Positions 14,901-21,502 of a DNA stretch of 30,682 nucleotides are shown piece after piece. The DNA is from JBBRSL01 sp038245435 (GTDB lineage Bacteria; Patescibacteriota; Saccharimonadia; Saccharimonadales; CAIOMD01): the NCBI GenBank assembly GCA_038245435.1, contig JBBRSL010000008.1:1-30682 (forward strand), written 5' to 3'. Below the pieces are notes generated by a model, which searched no databases, was not told the DNA's origin, and worked only from the letters and a program-made list of their open reading frames with translations. A program made the translations under genes and the position numbers. Positions within the stretch are counted from its first letter, which is position 1, and each line of letters begins with the position of its first letter.

Positions 14901-16523
14901 CTCAATGGTTCGGCACTGACAGCGATCAATGCCTCAAATGTCAGCAGCGGTACGCTCAATGATCTCCGTCTGAGTAGTAACGTCACCAAAGTAGGTAACA
15001 CCTTCAACGGCATTAGCCAACTCGTCTTGTTAGATGGTGGCGGCTCGCTTCCTGCTTTGAACGGCTCAGCACTCACATCACTCAATGGTACCAATATTTC
15101 AAGTGGCACTGTTGCAGATGCACGATTAACGGCTAACATTACCAAAGCCGGCAACACCTTTAACGGGGTGAGTGGTCTGGTACAGCTGGATGGTTCGGGC
15201 AATCTACCGGCACTCAATGGTTCAGCACTAACAACGCTTAATGCTTCTAATATTAGTAGCGGCACAGTTAATGATTTGCGCTTAAGCTCGAATGTCACCC
15301 TTATGACAAACACCTTTAACGGCAATAATCAGCTCGTTAAGCTCGATGGCACTGGCGCATTACCAGCCCTCAATGGTGGTGCACTAACCAACTTAAACGG
15401 TACGGCGTTATCGGCAGGTACTGTAGCCGATGTGCGTCTCAGTAGCAACGTATCGCTACTTGGTAGTGTTCAGACATATACGGCCCAAAAGACTTTTGCA
15501 GCAAATATTACACTCGGTACAGATTCTGCATCGCCAACAGCCGGGCTTCTAACCCTTAACGATACGACTGCTAGTAATGGCTTTACGAGCGTTCTAGGTA
15601 CAACAGCGCTTACGGCTAGTCGGTCAATTAGCCTACCGGATGAAGCGGGTATTCTTTGTATCCGCGGCAGCACAGCTTGTGGCTTTGCGCTCATTGGTTC
15701 GGCAACGGCCCAAACAGACAATTCAAATAATCCAAGCTTGTTTATTAACAAGGGGGCTGCTGCGACGGGTAACTTGTTAACCCTGCAAAAGAACGGTACA
15801 ACTGTGCTCAGTGTACTCAACACAGGTGCGCTTGCGCTGCAGACCACTGCAACCAATGCAGTCAACGTTAAGAACGCGGGCGGCACAGACTTCTTTAATG
15901 TCGATACCAGTGGTGGCTTAGTGCAGATTGGTTCGGCAACTGCCGATGCAAACGCAACGCTTCTTGTGCTCGATACCAAGAACACAGCTGGTGACCCAAC
16001 AGGTGTTAATGGGGGCAGCTACTATAACTCTGCAAGTGGCAAGAATCGCTGTTACGAGAATAATAATTGGCATGACTGTACGACTGCAGTTAACGAAAAT
16101 AAAACTGCCGACCAGACAATAACTAATAGTGCAGTATTCACAAACGATAGTAACCTCGTATATGCAGTGGCCGCCAACGCTTCATACAAGATAGACGCAA
16201 CAATAAATTATTCGACTACTAGCGCTGCAGCTGACTTCAAATATACCTTCACCATTCCAGCTGGTGCGACTGTCTTCTTGGCAACTGACGCGGACATAGC
16301 CGCTACCACAAGAACAATCTGTAACATTACTGCAAGCGGTCAAACATGTACACTTGCTAATACAGCGAACTTTAGGGGAATCATTCACGTGACAGGAATC
16401 GTCACCACTGCGGCAACAGCCGGCAATATACAATTCCAATTTGCGCAGAATACGGCTACTGGTGGGCAGAGCGTTACTGTCTATAAGGGCAGTCTGCTTT
16501 CAATAACGCGAACAGACCAGTAA
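11958..16523 (+). CDS. Secreted tail-fibre-like protein with 52-aa repeats
   Basis: This is a 1521-aa protein. A long signal peptide (residues 1-47) has a hydrophobic core MVLALFFVVFVTGVAGTV and likely cleavage after AHA. Residues ~52-150 match the common INFQxRL...VPYSF N-terminal domain of bacterial fibre-like proteins. A beta-rich middle part (~250-390) is followed by an IFNVNTSGGVGISGNLSVSG segment. Residues 660-1166 are ten tandem repeats. The C-terminal part holds another ...RCYENNNWHDC motif (nt ~16050) and a final ~130-residue beta domain starting at ENKTADQTI, resembling the receptor-side tips of fibres. It is likely an extracellular adhesin of the same class as the left-edge protein. 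There is no C-terminal anchor. Translation starts after an A/C-rich leader with no SD. Confidence 0.85.
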   Translation: MRTTANALLRIISFMTGKGTSMVLALFFVVFVTGVAGTVLYARDAHALTNSTINFQARVLQVGGAVVPDGSLSVQFKIYNAASAGTNEWTETQSLSAKNGYITASLGSVTPFASTIDWSQEHWITMNINGDGEMGPTRMKITAVPYSFRSGQADSLTNGSGTISASQLAQLAPGTIQGVSSVNTALRINQTGAGNLLQLQGNSSDVFTVSKAGDVVAAGGLTVGNSTSTTAGTIRWTGTAFEGYNGTSWSSLGGGLVLSSGSTATFTSGLQNVGANLTGTPVETLVFTSATAVSNTAGVTGFTAPSAGSFRTCLIKNNANITAGTLNLRWRVNGVSVGAGACTMNATTNRQSAGSLDAGVVTFNAGDTIGIAFDTVGLAPITDDFTVYWSVEYSSSSSSLTMQKVYDSSPAPVTVITADNKDVRYTLSNTTTDSNFLVNIATGSTSKFAVQNNGTDIFNVNTSGGVGISGNLSVSGTTTLSGNLLANGSATGTTATTAAPTRTNVTTVTLTGAAFANNDVIFINNAGQDYYTRVVSGGGTTTLTVSPSVSYDAGATVTKYTVQNIGASATDYTTQANRFFQGYFLGGVVVGAGSTTISDGNISSTTTLTLQQNGNGLAIGGALTVAGTITGSGAGITNIDGSQITGGSIADGSLSGNVTLLGNTFNGLNQLVKLDGSGALPSLSGAALTSLNGSNINSGTVADTRLSGNVTKAGNTFNGINGLVQLDGSGKLPVLDGSNLTNITGSSLTGLNASNISSGTLADARLSSSVTLMGSVFNGASQLVQLNASSELPALSGVNLTSLNASNLSSGTVNDLRLSSNITKAGNTFNGVSGLVQLDGSGNLPALNGSALTTLNGSNITSGTVADARLSANVTLMGNTFNAANKLLQLDAGGKIDDTLLSTNVTIVGNTFNGNNQLVKLGGTGALPALNGAALTSLNGSNIATGTVADARLSSNVTLMGSAFNGISQLVQLDGSGNLPALNGSALTAINASNVSSGTLNDLRLSSNVTKVGNTFNGISQLVLLDGGGSLPALNGSALTSLNGTNISSGTVADARLTANITKAGNTFNGVSGLVQLDGSGNLPALNGSALTTLNASNISSGTVNDLRLSSNVTLMTNTFNGNNQLVKLDGTGALPALNGGALTNLNGTALSAGTVADVRLSSNVSLLGSVQTYTAQKTFAANITLGTDSASPTAGLLTLNDTTASNGFTSVLGTTALTASRSISLPDEAGILCIRGSTACGFALIGSATAQTDNSNNPSLFINKGAAATGNLLTLQKNGTTVLSVLNTGALALQTTATNAVNVKNAGGTDFFNVDTSGGLVQIGSATADANATLLVLDTKNTAGDPTGVNGGSYYNSASGKNRCYENNNWHDCTTAVNENKTADQTITNSAVFTNDSNLVYAVAANASYKIDATINYSTTSAAADFKYTFTIPAGATVFLATDADIAATTRTICNITASGQTCTLANTANFRGIIHVTGIVTTAATAGNIQFQFAQNTATGGQSVTVYKGSLLSITRTDQ
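13935..15455 (+). repeat. Ten tandem 52-aa (156-bp) repeats
   Basis: The unit is about 52 aa with core GNTFNG..QLVQLDGSG.LPALNG.ALT, then LN.SNI.SGTVAD.RLSSNVT. Eight copies are exactly 52 aa, copy 2 is 60 aa (small insertion) and copy 5 is 31 aa (deletion). Copies 4 and 9 are almost identical in DNA over ~103 bp (14419-14521 and 15136-15238, one mismatch), indicating recent duplication or gene conversion. Confidence 0.9.
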
Positions 16524-16569
16524 GTTTACCTTTAGCATGATAAGTGGTAACCTGTAAGCAAAGGTAAAC
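16524..16569 (+). promoter_or_regulatory. Inverted repeat before parA
   Basis: GTTTACCTTT (16524-16533) and AAAGGTAAAC (16560-16569) are perfect 10-bp inverted repeats with a GGTAACC palindrome inside the loop. The element fills the gap between the fibre gene stop and the parA start. The right arm contains the only SD-like purines (AAAGG) before parA. It could act as an operator, a terminator without T-run, or an RNA switch. Confidence 0.45.
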
Positions 16570-16578
16570 GAGACAAAA

Positions 16579-17343
16579 ATGGGACGCATTATAGCGGTGT
16601 TAAATCAAAAGGGTGGGGTAGGCAAAACTACGACTACTGTTAATGTGGGCGCTTTTATGGCCAAGCAGGGTAAAAAAGTACTTCTTATTGACCTCGACCC
16701 GCAAGGTAACGCCACTAGCGGGCTTGGATTTGATAAATTACAACTCAATAGTACAACCTACTCTCTTTTACTTGAAGGTGCTCATGCTAATAATGTACGA
16801 CATGCCACAAGCGTTAAGAACTTGGATATCCTACCAACTAATTCAGACCTTTCTGGCGCTGAAGTACAACTTGCTACTATGCCTGAGCGGGAGCTTCAAT
16901 TAAAGACAGCTATTCATGATATTGCGACTGAATACGATATTGTACTAATTGATTGTCCACCAAGCCTTGGCCTATTAACCGTGAATGCACTCGCGGCCGC
17001 AACCGATGTGCTGATACCAGTTCAAACAGAGTATTACGCTATGGAAGGCCTAAGCCAGCTCATCCAAACAATACAGCGTGTTCAGCAGGGGCTTAATCAG
17101 AGTTTAAGTATTTTGGGGGTAGTTATGACTATGTATGACAGCCGAACGAGTCTGAGCGAGCAAGTGCGCACAGAAATTACTCGGGTATTTGGTGATTTAG
17201 TCTTTAGAACAGTTATTCCACGCAACGTTCGCCTTGCAGAGGCGCCGAGTCACGGCTTGCCAGTGATGGAGTATGATAAGTGGTCAAAGGGCTCAAGGGC
17301 TTATAAAGCTTTGACAAAGGAGGTGCTCAGCCGTGTTGTCTAA
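16579..17343 (+). CDS. parA: Chromosome-partition ATPase ParA/Soj
   Basis: This 254-aa MinD/ParA-family ATPase drives segregation of the replication origin by forming ATP-dependent patterns on the nucleoid with ParB. The deviant Walker A KGGVGKTT is at residues 11-18 with the signature lysine K11, DLDPQGN is at 38-44, and the Walker B IVLIDCPPSLG is at 121-131. The length is typical of chromosomal Soj, without the N-terminal HTH of plasmid type Ia ParA. The ATG at 16579 begins right at the conserved first beta strand. It overlaps parB by 11 nt, so the two form one transcription unit. Confidence 0.95.
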   Translation: MGRIIAVLNQKGGVGKTTTTVNVGAFMAKQGKKVLLIDLDPQGNATSGLGFDKLQLNSTTYSLLLEGAHANNVRHATSVKNLDILPTNSDLSGAEVQLATMPERELQLKTAIHDIATEYDIVLIDCPPSLGLLTVNALAAATDVLIPVQTEYYAMEGLSQLIQTIQRVQQGLNQSLSILGVVMTMYDSRTSLSEQVRTEITRVFGDLVFRTVIPRNVRLAEAPSHGLPVMEYDKWSKGSRAYKALTKEVLSRVV

Positions 17344-18214
17344 AAAAGGGTTAGGTAAAGGGTTTGATGTGCTTGTACCGGTGGGGCTCGATGTCTTGCA
17401 GGTTAGCGCTGCGCCTGAAGAACGTATCCATAAACTTGCAATTGATATTGTAAAACCAAAGACTGATCAACCGCGACAATACTTTGACGAGGAGGCTTTA
17501 AGCCAGCTCGCGAACAGTATAAGTGAACACGGCATACTCCAACCGCTTGTAGTAGTTGAGGTTGAACAAAATATGTATGCAATTATTGCAGGCGAGCGTC
17601 GCTGGCGTGCCGCAAAGCAACTTGGTCTAACAGAAGTACCCGTTGTGGTACGGAGCGCGAGCGAACTTCAGCAGGTAGAACTAGCACTGCTCGAAAATAT
17701 CCAGCGCGAAGACCTATCACCACTTGAAACAGCCCATACCGTTGTACGCTTACATCAGCAGTTTAATCAAAGCTATGACGAAATCGCGAAACGACTCGGT
17801 AAAGCACCAACGACAATTGCCAATATTGTACGACTACTAAGTTTACCTGAGCAGATGCAACAGGCGTTAGCTAAAGGCGAAATTAATGAAGGCCATGCAC
17901 GGGCGCTCTTATCACTTGTAAAACTGCCGAATGAACAACAAGTGCTATTTAAGCAAATAGTCTTGCACGGTTGGAACGTTCGTCAAGCCGAGAGCTTTGC
18001 GGCAGCTGCAAAAAAATCTGGTATCGAAAATACTACTAAGCAGCCGATAAAGAAAATTAATGTACATAAAGCAACCGAAAAGCGCGTTAAAGCTGTTGGT
18101 GAATATCTTCATACACCCGTTAAGGTGCAACATACAGCTAAAGGTGGCAAGTTAGTTATTAGCTTTAAGAATGACGAAGATCTAGCACGAATTGTTGACC
18201 AGATTTCAAAGTAG
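17333..18214 (+). CDS. parB: Chromosome-partition protein ParB/Spo0J
   Basis: This 293-aa protein is a CTP-dependent DNA clamp that loads at parS sites and stimulates ParA. The N-terminal nucleotide-binding domain has GERRWRAA at ~87-94 and ENIQREDLSPLE at ~121-132. The central helix-turn-helix is at about 146-172 (YDEIAKRLGKAPTTIANIVR). A Lys-rich linker and a C-terminal dimerisation segment follow. The start is GTG at 17333, supported by a strong SD (AAAGGAGG) just upstream inside parA. Its last 50 nt overlap the convergent lepB gene. No good parS match was found in the window. Confidence 0.95.
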   Translation: MLSKKGLGKGFDVLVPVGLDVLQVSAAPEERIHKLAIDIVKPKTDQPRQYFDEEALSQLANSISEHGILQPLVVVEVEQNMYAIIAGERRWRAAKQLGLTEVPVVVRSASELQQVELALLENIQREDLSPLETAHTVVRLHQQFNQSYDEIAKRLGKAPTTIANIVRLLSLPEQMQQALAKGEINEGHARALLSLVKLPNEQQVLFKQIVLHGWNVRQAESFAAAAKKSGIENTTKQPIKKINVHKATEKRVKAVGEYLHTPVKVQHTAKGGKLVISFKNDEDLARIVDQISK

Positions 18215-18860
18215 CAAATACTTTAAATTCGCTCAAAGGGAAGTATCGAATCCATAAACGGCCAACGATATTTTCGACTGGTACAAGCCCAACACCGGTT
18301 CGCGAATCGAGTGAACCACCAGGTGCGCGGTTATCGCCACAGACAAACAGTTCGTTTGGCCCAACGGTTATATCAGCTTCGCCACTCGTAGGTTCCAGCG
18401 TTGCCCCATACTCGGTATCGGCATCAGGGTTGAAGCCTTCGGGGTGCTCACTATTAAATATTGTAATTTGGCTGTCCTTAACGACAACGTGATCGCCTGG
18501 TAGGCCAATAACACGCTTAATAAGCTGCGTACTTGGATCGCTCGGCTTTTTAAAAACGATAACTTCGTGACGTGTTGGAATAAACACTTTGCCCTGCAGT
18601 GAAGAGACTGTTTTTGGTAGCTTTAAGATAAATACGCGATTTCCATTTTGCAAAGTCGGTTCCATGCTCGAACCATCAACGACGTAACTCTGGAACACGA
18701 ATAAAATCATAAATAAAGCGAAGAGTGGTGCGAGAACAAACAGTAAAATCGTCGAAATAACACTCTTAACTCCCTCGCCCTTATTGTTTTCGGGGCTGGT
18801 AATGGTTTCTTTGGGTGGCGTAAATTGTGGGCGTGGCTCAGTAGGGTTTTGTGGAGGCAT
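18165..18860 (-). CDS. lepB: Signal peptidase I
   Basis: This 231-aa type I signal peptidase removes signal peptides from exported proteins at the outer face of the membrane. A proline-rich cytoplasmic N-terminus (1-30) is followed by one transmembrane segment (~33-58). The catalytic motif GSSMEPTL gives Ser65, and the general-base Lys115 lies in QLIKRVIGLPGD. The CGDNRAPGGSLDSR box follows at ~188-201. It likely processes the 1521-aa fibre protein. The 3' end overlaps parB in antisense by 50 nt. The ATG at 18860 has no SD, and a TACAAT box ends 7 nt upstream, suggesting a leaderless mRNA. Confidence 0.93.
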   Translation of the reverse strand: MPPQNPTEPRPQFTPPKETITSPENNKGEGVKSVISTILLFVLAPLFALFMILFVFQSYVVDGSSMEPTLQNGNRVFILKLPKTVSSLQGKVFIPTRHEVIVFKKPSDPSTQLIKRVIGLPGDHVVVKDSQITIFNSEHPEGFNPDADTEYGATLEPTSGEADITVGPNELFVCGDNRAPGGSLDSRTGVGLVPVENIVGRLWIRYFPLSEFKVFATLKSGQQFVLDLRHS

Positions 18861-18867
18861 TGCATAG

Positions 18868-18873
18868 ATTGTA
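18868..18873 (-). promoter_or_regulatory. -10 box of lepB
   Basis: On the minus strand TACAAT lies 7 nt before the lepB ATG. No consensus -35 is visible. The position implies a transcript starting at about the start codon. Confidence 0.45.
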
Positions 18874-18998
18874 AACCAAAAGCACTTTTTTTACCTAATA
18901 GTAAGCATAAGTACGGATGACCATTATTCGGATAACCTTTTATGGTACCGGGAAACATGGCTAAAATGCTTTGTTTAGTTTTTTTGAGCACAAAAATT

Positions 18999-19007
18999 TG
19001 GTATACT
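18999..19007 (+). promoter_or_regulatory. Extended -10 promoter of the LCP operon
   Basis: TGG-TATACT (18999-19007) is an extended -10 element; no well-spaced -35 is seen. Transcription would begin near 19014, giving a leader of about 98 nt. The lepB promoter points the other way ~130 bp upstream. Confidence 0.5.
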
Positions 19008-19035
19008 AGTACGAGTTCGTTCGCGCGAAATTGAT

Positions 19036-19102
19036 TGTGTAGGCTGCAGACTACTTCTTGTTAGCACATCACATTTACATTACGTTGCTAACGCCCTACA
19101 CA
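19036..19102 (+). promoter_or_regulatory. Nested stem in the LCP operon leader
   Basis: An outer 8-bp stem pairs TGTGTAGG (19036-19043) with CCTACACA (19095-19102). A 7-bp inner stem pairs GTTAGCA (19060-19066) with TGCTAAC (19086-19092). Both arms are perfect. The structure ends 9 nt before the ATG at 19112, so it may influence translation. Confidence 0.5.
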
Positions 19103-19111
19103 AACTTATAT

Positions 19112-20725
19112 ATGTATAAATTCAATCCAGAAAAAAACCAGCCTCGGCGCACCATGGACGGTGTTCTGTCGTCAAAACCTCGCAAAGCTAGTGCTATAAA
19201 CGATAACGCGCGGCCACAGCAGCGTCTTGACAATTTTCGTCGCTCCGATGGGTTTCATGGACAGCAAACTGCGCGTCTTAGCACTAGTGGTGCGCTCAAA
19301 GACTCAAGCCCCGTAGGCACTAATAAACCACGCCCACAAGCAAACCTCAATCAACGCGGTAACCCGGCGCTTCTTAAGGGCAGCCATACAAAATCACGCA
19401 AGAAGCGTAGTATGTTTAAGATTTTTGCACGTACGAGCCTCGTAGTCGTGGTTCTTGTGTTACTAATTAGTGGTTTTGTTTTTGGTAAAGCTTGGTGGAA
19501 CACGCACAAAGTATTTAAGGGTGGTGCTAACGAAGCGTTAGCGCTCACAAAGAATATTGATCCAAGCCTTTTAAAGGGTGAGGGAGACGGCCGCGTCAAC
19601 ATATTGCTACTCGGTATTGGCGGAGAAGGTCATGATGGTGCTGATTTAACTGACAGTATTATGATTGCTAGCATCGACCCAATCAATAAAGAAACAACAC
19701 TTATGAGCATCCCGCGCGACCTTTGGGTTAAGCCGGATGGTTTATGGGGTATGAAGATTAACGCCGTGTATGCCAGCCAAAAACAGCAAGCACTTTCTCA
19801 GAATCCTAAAGACTTAGTTGCTGCTAAAAAAGCCGGTGAGGAGAAACTTGAATCTACGGTTGAGAGCTATATGGGAGTACCGATTCACTACTACGCGATG
19901 GTTGATTTTACGGCCTTTAAACAAGCAGTTGACGCAGTTGGTGGTATTACGGTAAACGTTAAAGAAGACCTTGTTGATTACAATATGTCATGGGAAAACA
20001 ACAACAACCCAGTGCTTGCAAAAGCCGGCGTACAACAAATGAACGGTACGAAAGCCTTGATGTTCGCTCGTTCACGCTACGGTAGTGCACGGGGTGATTT
20101 TGATCGTGCGGACAGGCAGCGACAGGTAATGGTGGCAATTAAAGATAAGGCTTTATCAGTTGGAACTTTTGCGAACCCTGTAAAAGTCACGCAGCTCCTC
20201 GACACGTTTGGCAGCCGCGTCGTCACAAATCTTTCTATAGGTGAAATGATGCGTATTTATGACATTGGTAAGCAAATCGATTCTGCCAAGATTACATCAA
20301 CCAGTTTAGCGAACCCTGATATGCCACTCGTTGTGACTGATAACGTTGGCGGGCAATCTGTGGTGCGACCGTTAGCAGGCTTGAATAATTATGATGATAT
20401 TCGAACGTTCGTACGAACACAGCTTAAAGACGGCTACATCAAAAACGAAAACGCCAGTATAATTATTTTGAATGCTAGTGGTCGTGCTGGGGCAGCCTCG
20501 GCAAAAGCTACTGAGCTAAAGAACTATGGCTATAACGTTATCCAGGTCGCCGATGCTGGCAAACCGGGCGTGACTGGGGTTCAAGTTATCGATCAAACTA
20601 AGGGCGTCAAAAAGTATACGAAACGATATCTTGAGCAGCGTCTTGGTGTTACCAGCCTGACGAGCCTCAAGATGCTCGACCTCACGCCGTATACTGCCGA
20701 TTTTATCGTGGTTATTGGTGAATAA
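19112..20725 (+). CDS. LytR-CpsA-Psr (LCP) family cell-wall ligase
   Basis: This 537-aa protein belongs to the family that transfers undecaprenyl-linked glycopolymers to peptidoglycan on the outer membrane face. Residues 1-105 are a long basic, disordered cytoplasmic region. The transmembrane helix is at ~107-126. The LCP domain runs from about 160 to 335, with NILLLGIGG, DLTDSIMIASIDP, SIPRDLWV (catalytic Arg region) and FARSRYGSARGDFDRADRQ. A LytR C-terminal domain follows at ~435-535 (IIILNASGRAGAASAKATELKN). An upstream in-frame TTG at 19058 exists but lies inside the predicted leader hairpin, so the ATG at 19112 is preferred. It is the first gene of an envelope operon with the next two genes. 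Confidence 0.9.
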   Translation: MYKFNPEKNQPRRTMDGVLSSKPRKASAINDNARPQQRLDNFRRSDGFHGQQTARLSTSGALKDSSPVGTNKPRPQANLNQRGNPALLKGSHTKSRKKRSMFKIFARTSLVVVVLVLLISGFVFGKAWWNTHKVFKGGANEALALTKNIDPSLLKGEGDGRVNILLLGIGGEGHDGADLTDSIMIASIDPINKETTLMSIPRDLWVKPDGLWGMKINAVYASQKQQALSQNPKDLVAAKKAGEEKLESTVESYMGVPIHYYAMVDFTAFKQAVDAVGGITVNVKEDLVDYNMSWENNNNPVLAKAGVQQMNGTKALMFARSRYGSARGDFDRADRQRQVMVAIKDKALSVGTFANPVKVTQLLDTFGSRVVTNLSIGEMMRIYDIGKQIDSAKITSTSLANPDMPLVVTDNVGGQSVVRPLAGLNNYDDIRTFVRTQLKDGYIKNENASIIILNASGRAGAASAKATELKNYGYNVIQVADAGKPGVTGVQVIDQTKGVKKYTKRYLEQRLGVTSLTSLKMLDLTPYTADFIVVIGE

Positions 20726-20726
20726 G

Positions 20727-21482
20727 ATGAAGCAGCTCGTCAAAAAAATAAAACCGGCAGAGGGCTATTCGAGCGCTCTGTATATTCTTCTACGGGCCTT
20801 ATTGCCGATTCTTGTCTTACTTATTATTGTTCTTGGTCTGCCGCCGATTATCGCTGCTTTACTTATTCTGCTTTCTAAATGGCGCATGTTTGCGGTTAAA
20901 CCACGGTACTGGTTACCAAACTTACGTTCTAACCTCGTTGATATATTCATTGGCTTGTCGGTTGTCGTATTTATCGCAGGCACGGATTTATGGGTCACGC
21001 AGGTCATCTGGACTGCTTTGTATGTAGGTTGGCTCGTTTGGCTTAAGCCGCGCTCAGACTCGGTATCAGTGATGTCCCAGGCGCTTATCGCTCAAGCCCT
21101 TGCACTTGTAGCTTTTTACCGGGTGTTTCCTGATCAAACGCTGCTTGCCGGTATTCTTGTGACCTGGCTTATATGTTATGCCAGCGCCCGACATTTCTTT
21201 AACGCTTTCGAAGAACCAATGATTCGCTCCCTCACTCAAATTTGGGCATGGTTTGGTGCGGTCATGGCTTGGATCTTGGGACACTGGATTATTCAGTACC
21301 CATTCTTGCCTCAAATTGCACTTATATTATCGGTTCTTGGTTATGGCCTTGCATCGCTTTATTATCTTGATAAGAACGATAAACTTAAATCTGGCACAAA
21401 AATTCAGCTAATCGTCATAATTGCTCTGTTATTATTTGTTATTGTTGTCTTTTCAGGCTGGCAGCACAAAGCAATAGGATAA
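20727..21482 (+). CDS. Polytopic membrane protein of unknown function
   Basis: This 251-aa protein is very hydrophobic, with about eight or nine predicted transmembrane helices (roughly 18-50 as two, 72-106 as two, 117-152 as two, 173-213 as two, and 226-243) and a Lys-rich N-terminus. No catalytic motif was recognised. The ATG at 20727 begins one base after the LCP stop codon; alternative in-frame GTG (20718) and TTG (20715) starts overlap the LCP gene. The tight spacing implies translational coupling and a shared role with the LCP protein or HtrA, for example in glycopolymer handling; this is inference. Confidence 0.75.
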   Translation: MKQLVKKIKPAEGYSSALYILLRALLPILVLLIIVLGLPPIIAALLILLSKWRMFAVKPRYWLPNLRSNLVDIFIGLSVVVFIAGTDLWVTQVIWTALYVGWLVWLKPRSDSVSVMSQALIAQALALVAFYRVFPDQTLLAGILVTWLICYASARHFFNAFEEPMIRSLTQIWAWFGAVMAWILGHWIIQYPFLPQIALILSVLGYGLASLYYLDKNDKLKSGTKIQLIVIIALLLFVIVVFSGWQHKAIG

Positions 21483-21502
21483 GTAAAAAAGGGAGATAGA
21501 GT

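Noticed and set aside
13964..15325. Long minus-strand frames opposite the 52-aa repeats
   Set aside because: They are antisense shadows of the repeat array; their regular Pro/Leu/Ser composition mirrors the repeat period.
13935..15455. CRISPR-like array
   Set aside because: The 156-bp periodicity is an in-frame protein repeat with no spacer structure and no cas genes.
16381..16396. Possible parS site around CACGTG near parA
   Set aside because: Only about 11 of 16 positions fit the parS consensus and it lies within coding repeats; not convincing.
19058..19111. Upstream TTG start for the LCP gene
   Set aside because: It lies inside the predicted leader stem, and the ATG at 19112 gives a normal basic N-terminus.
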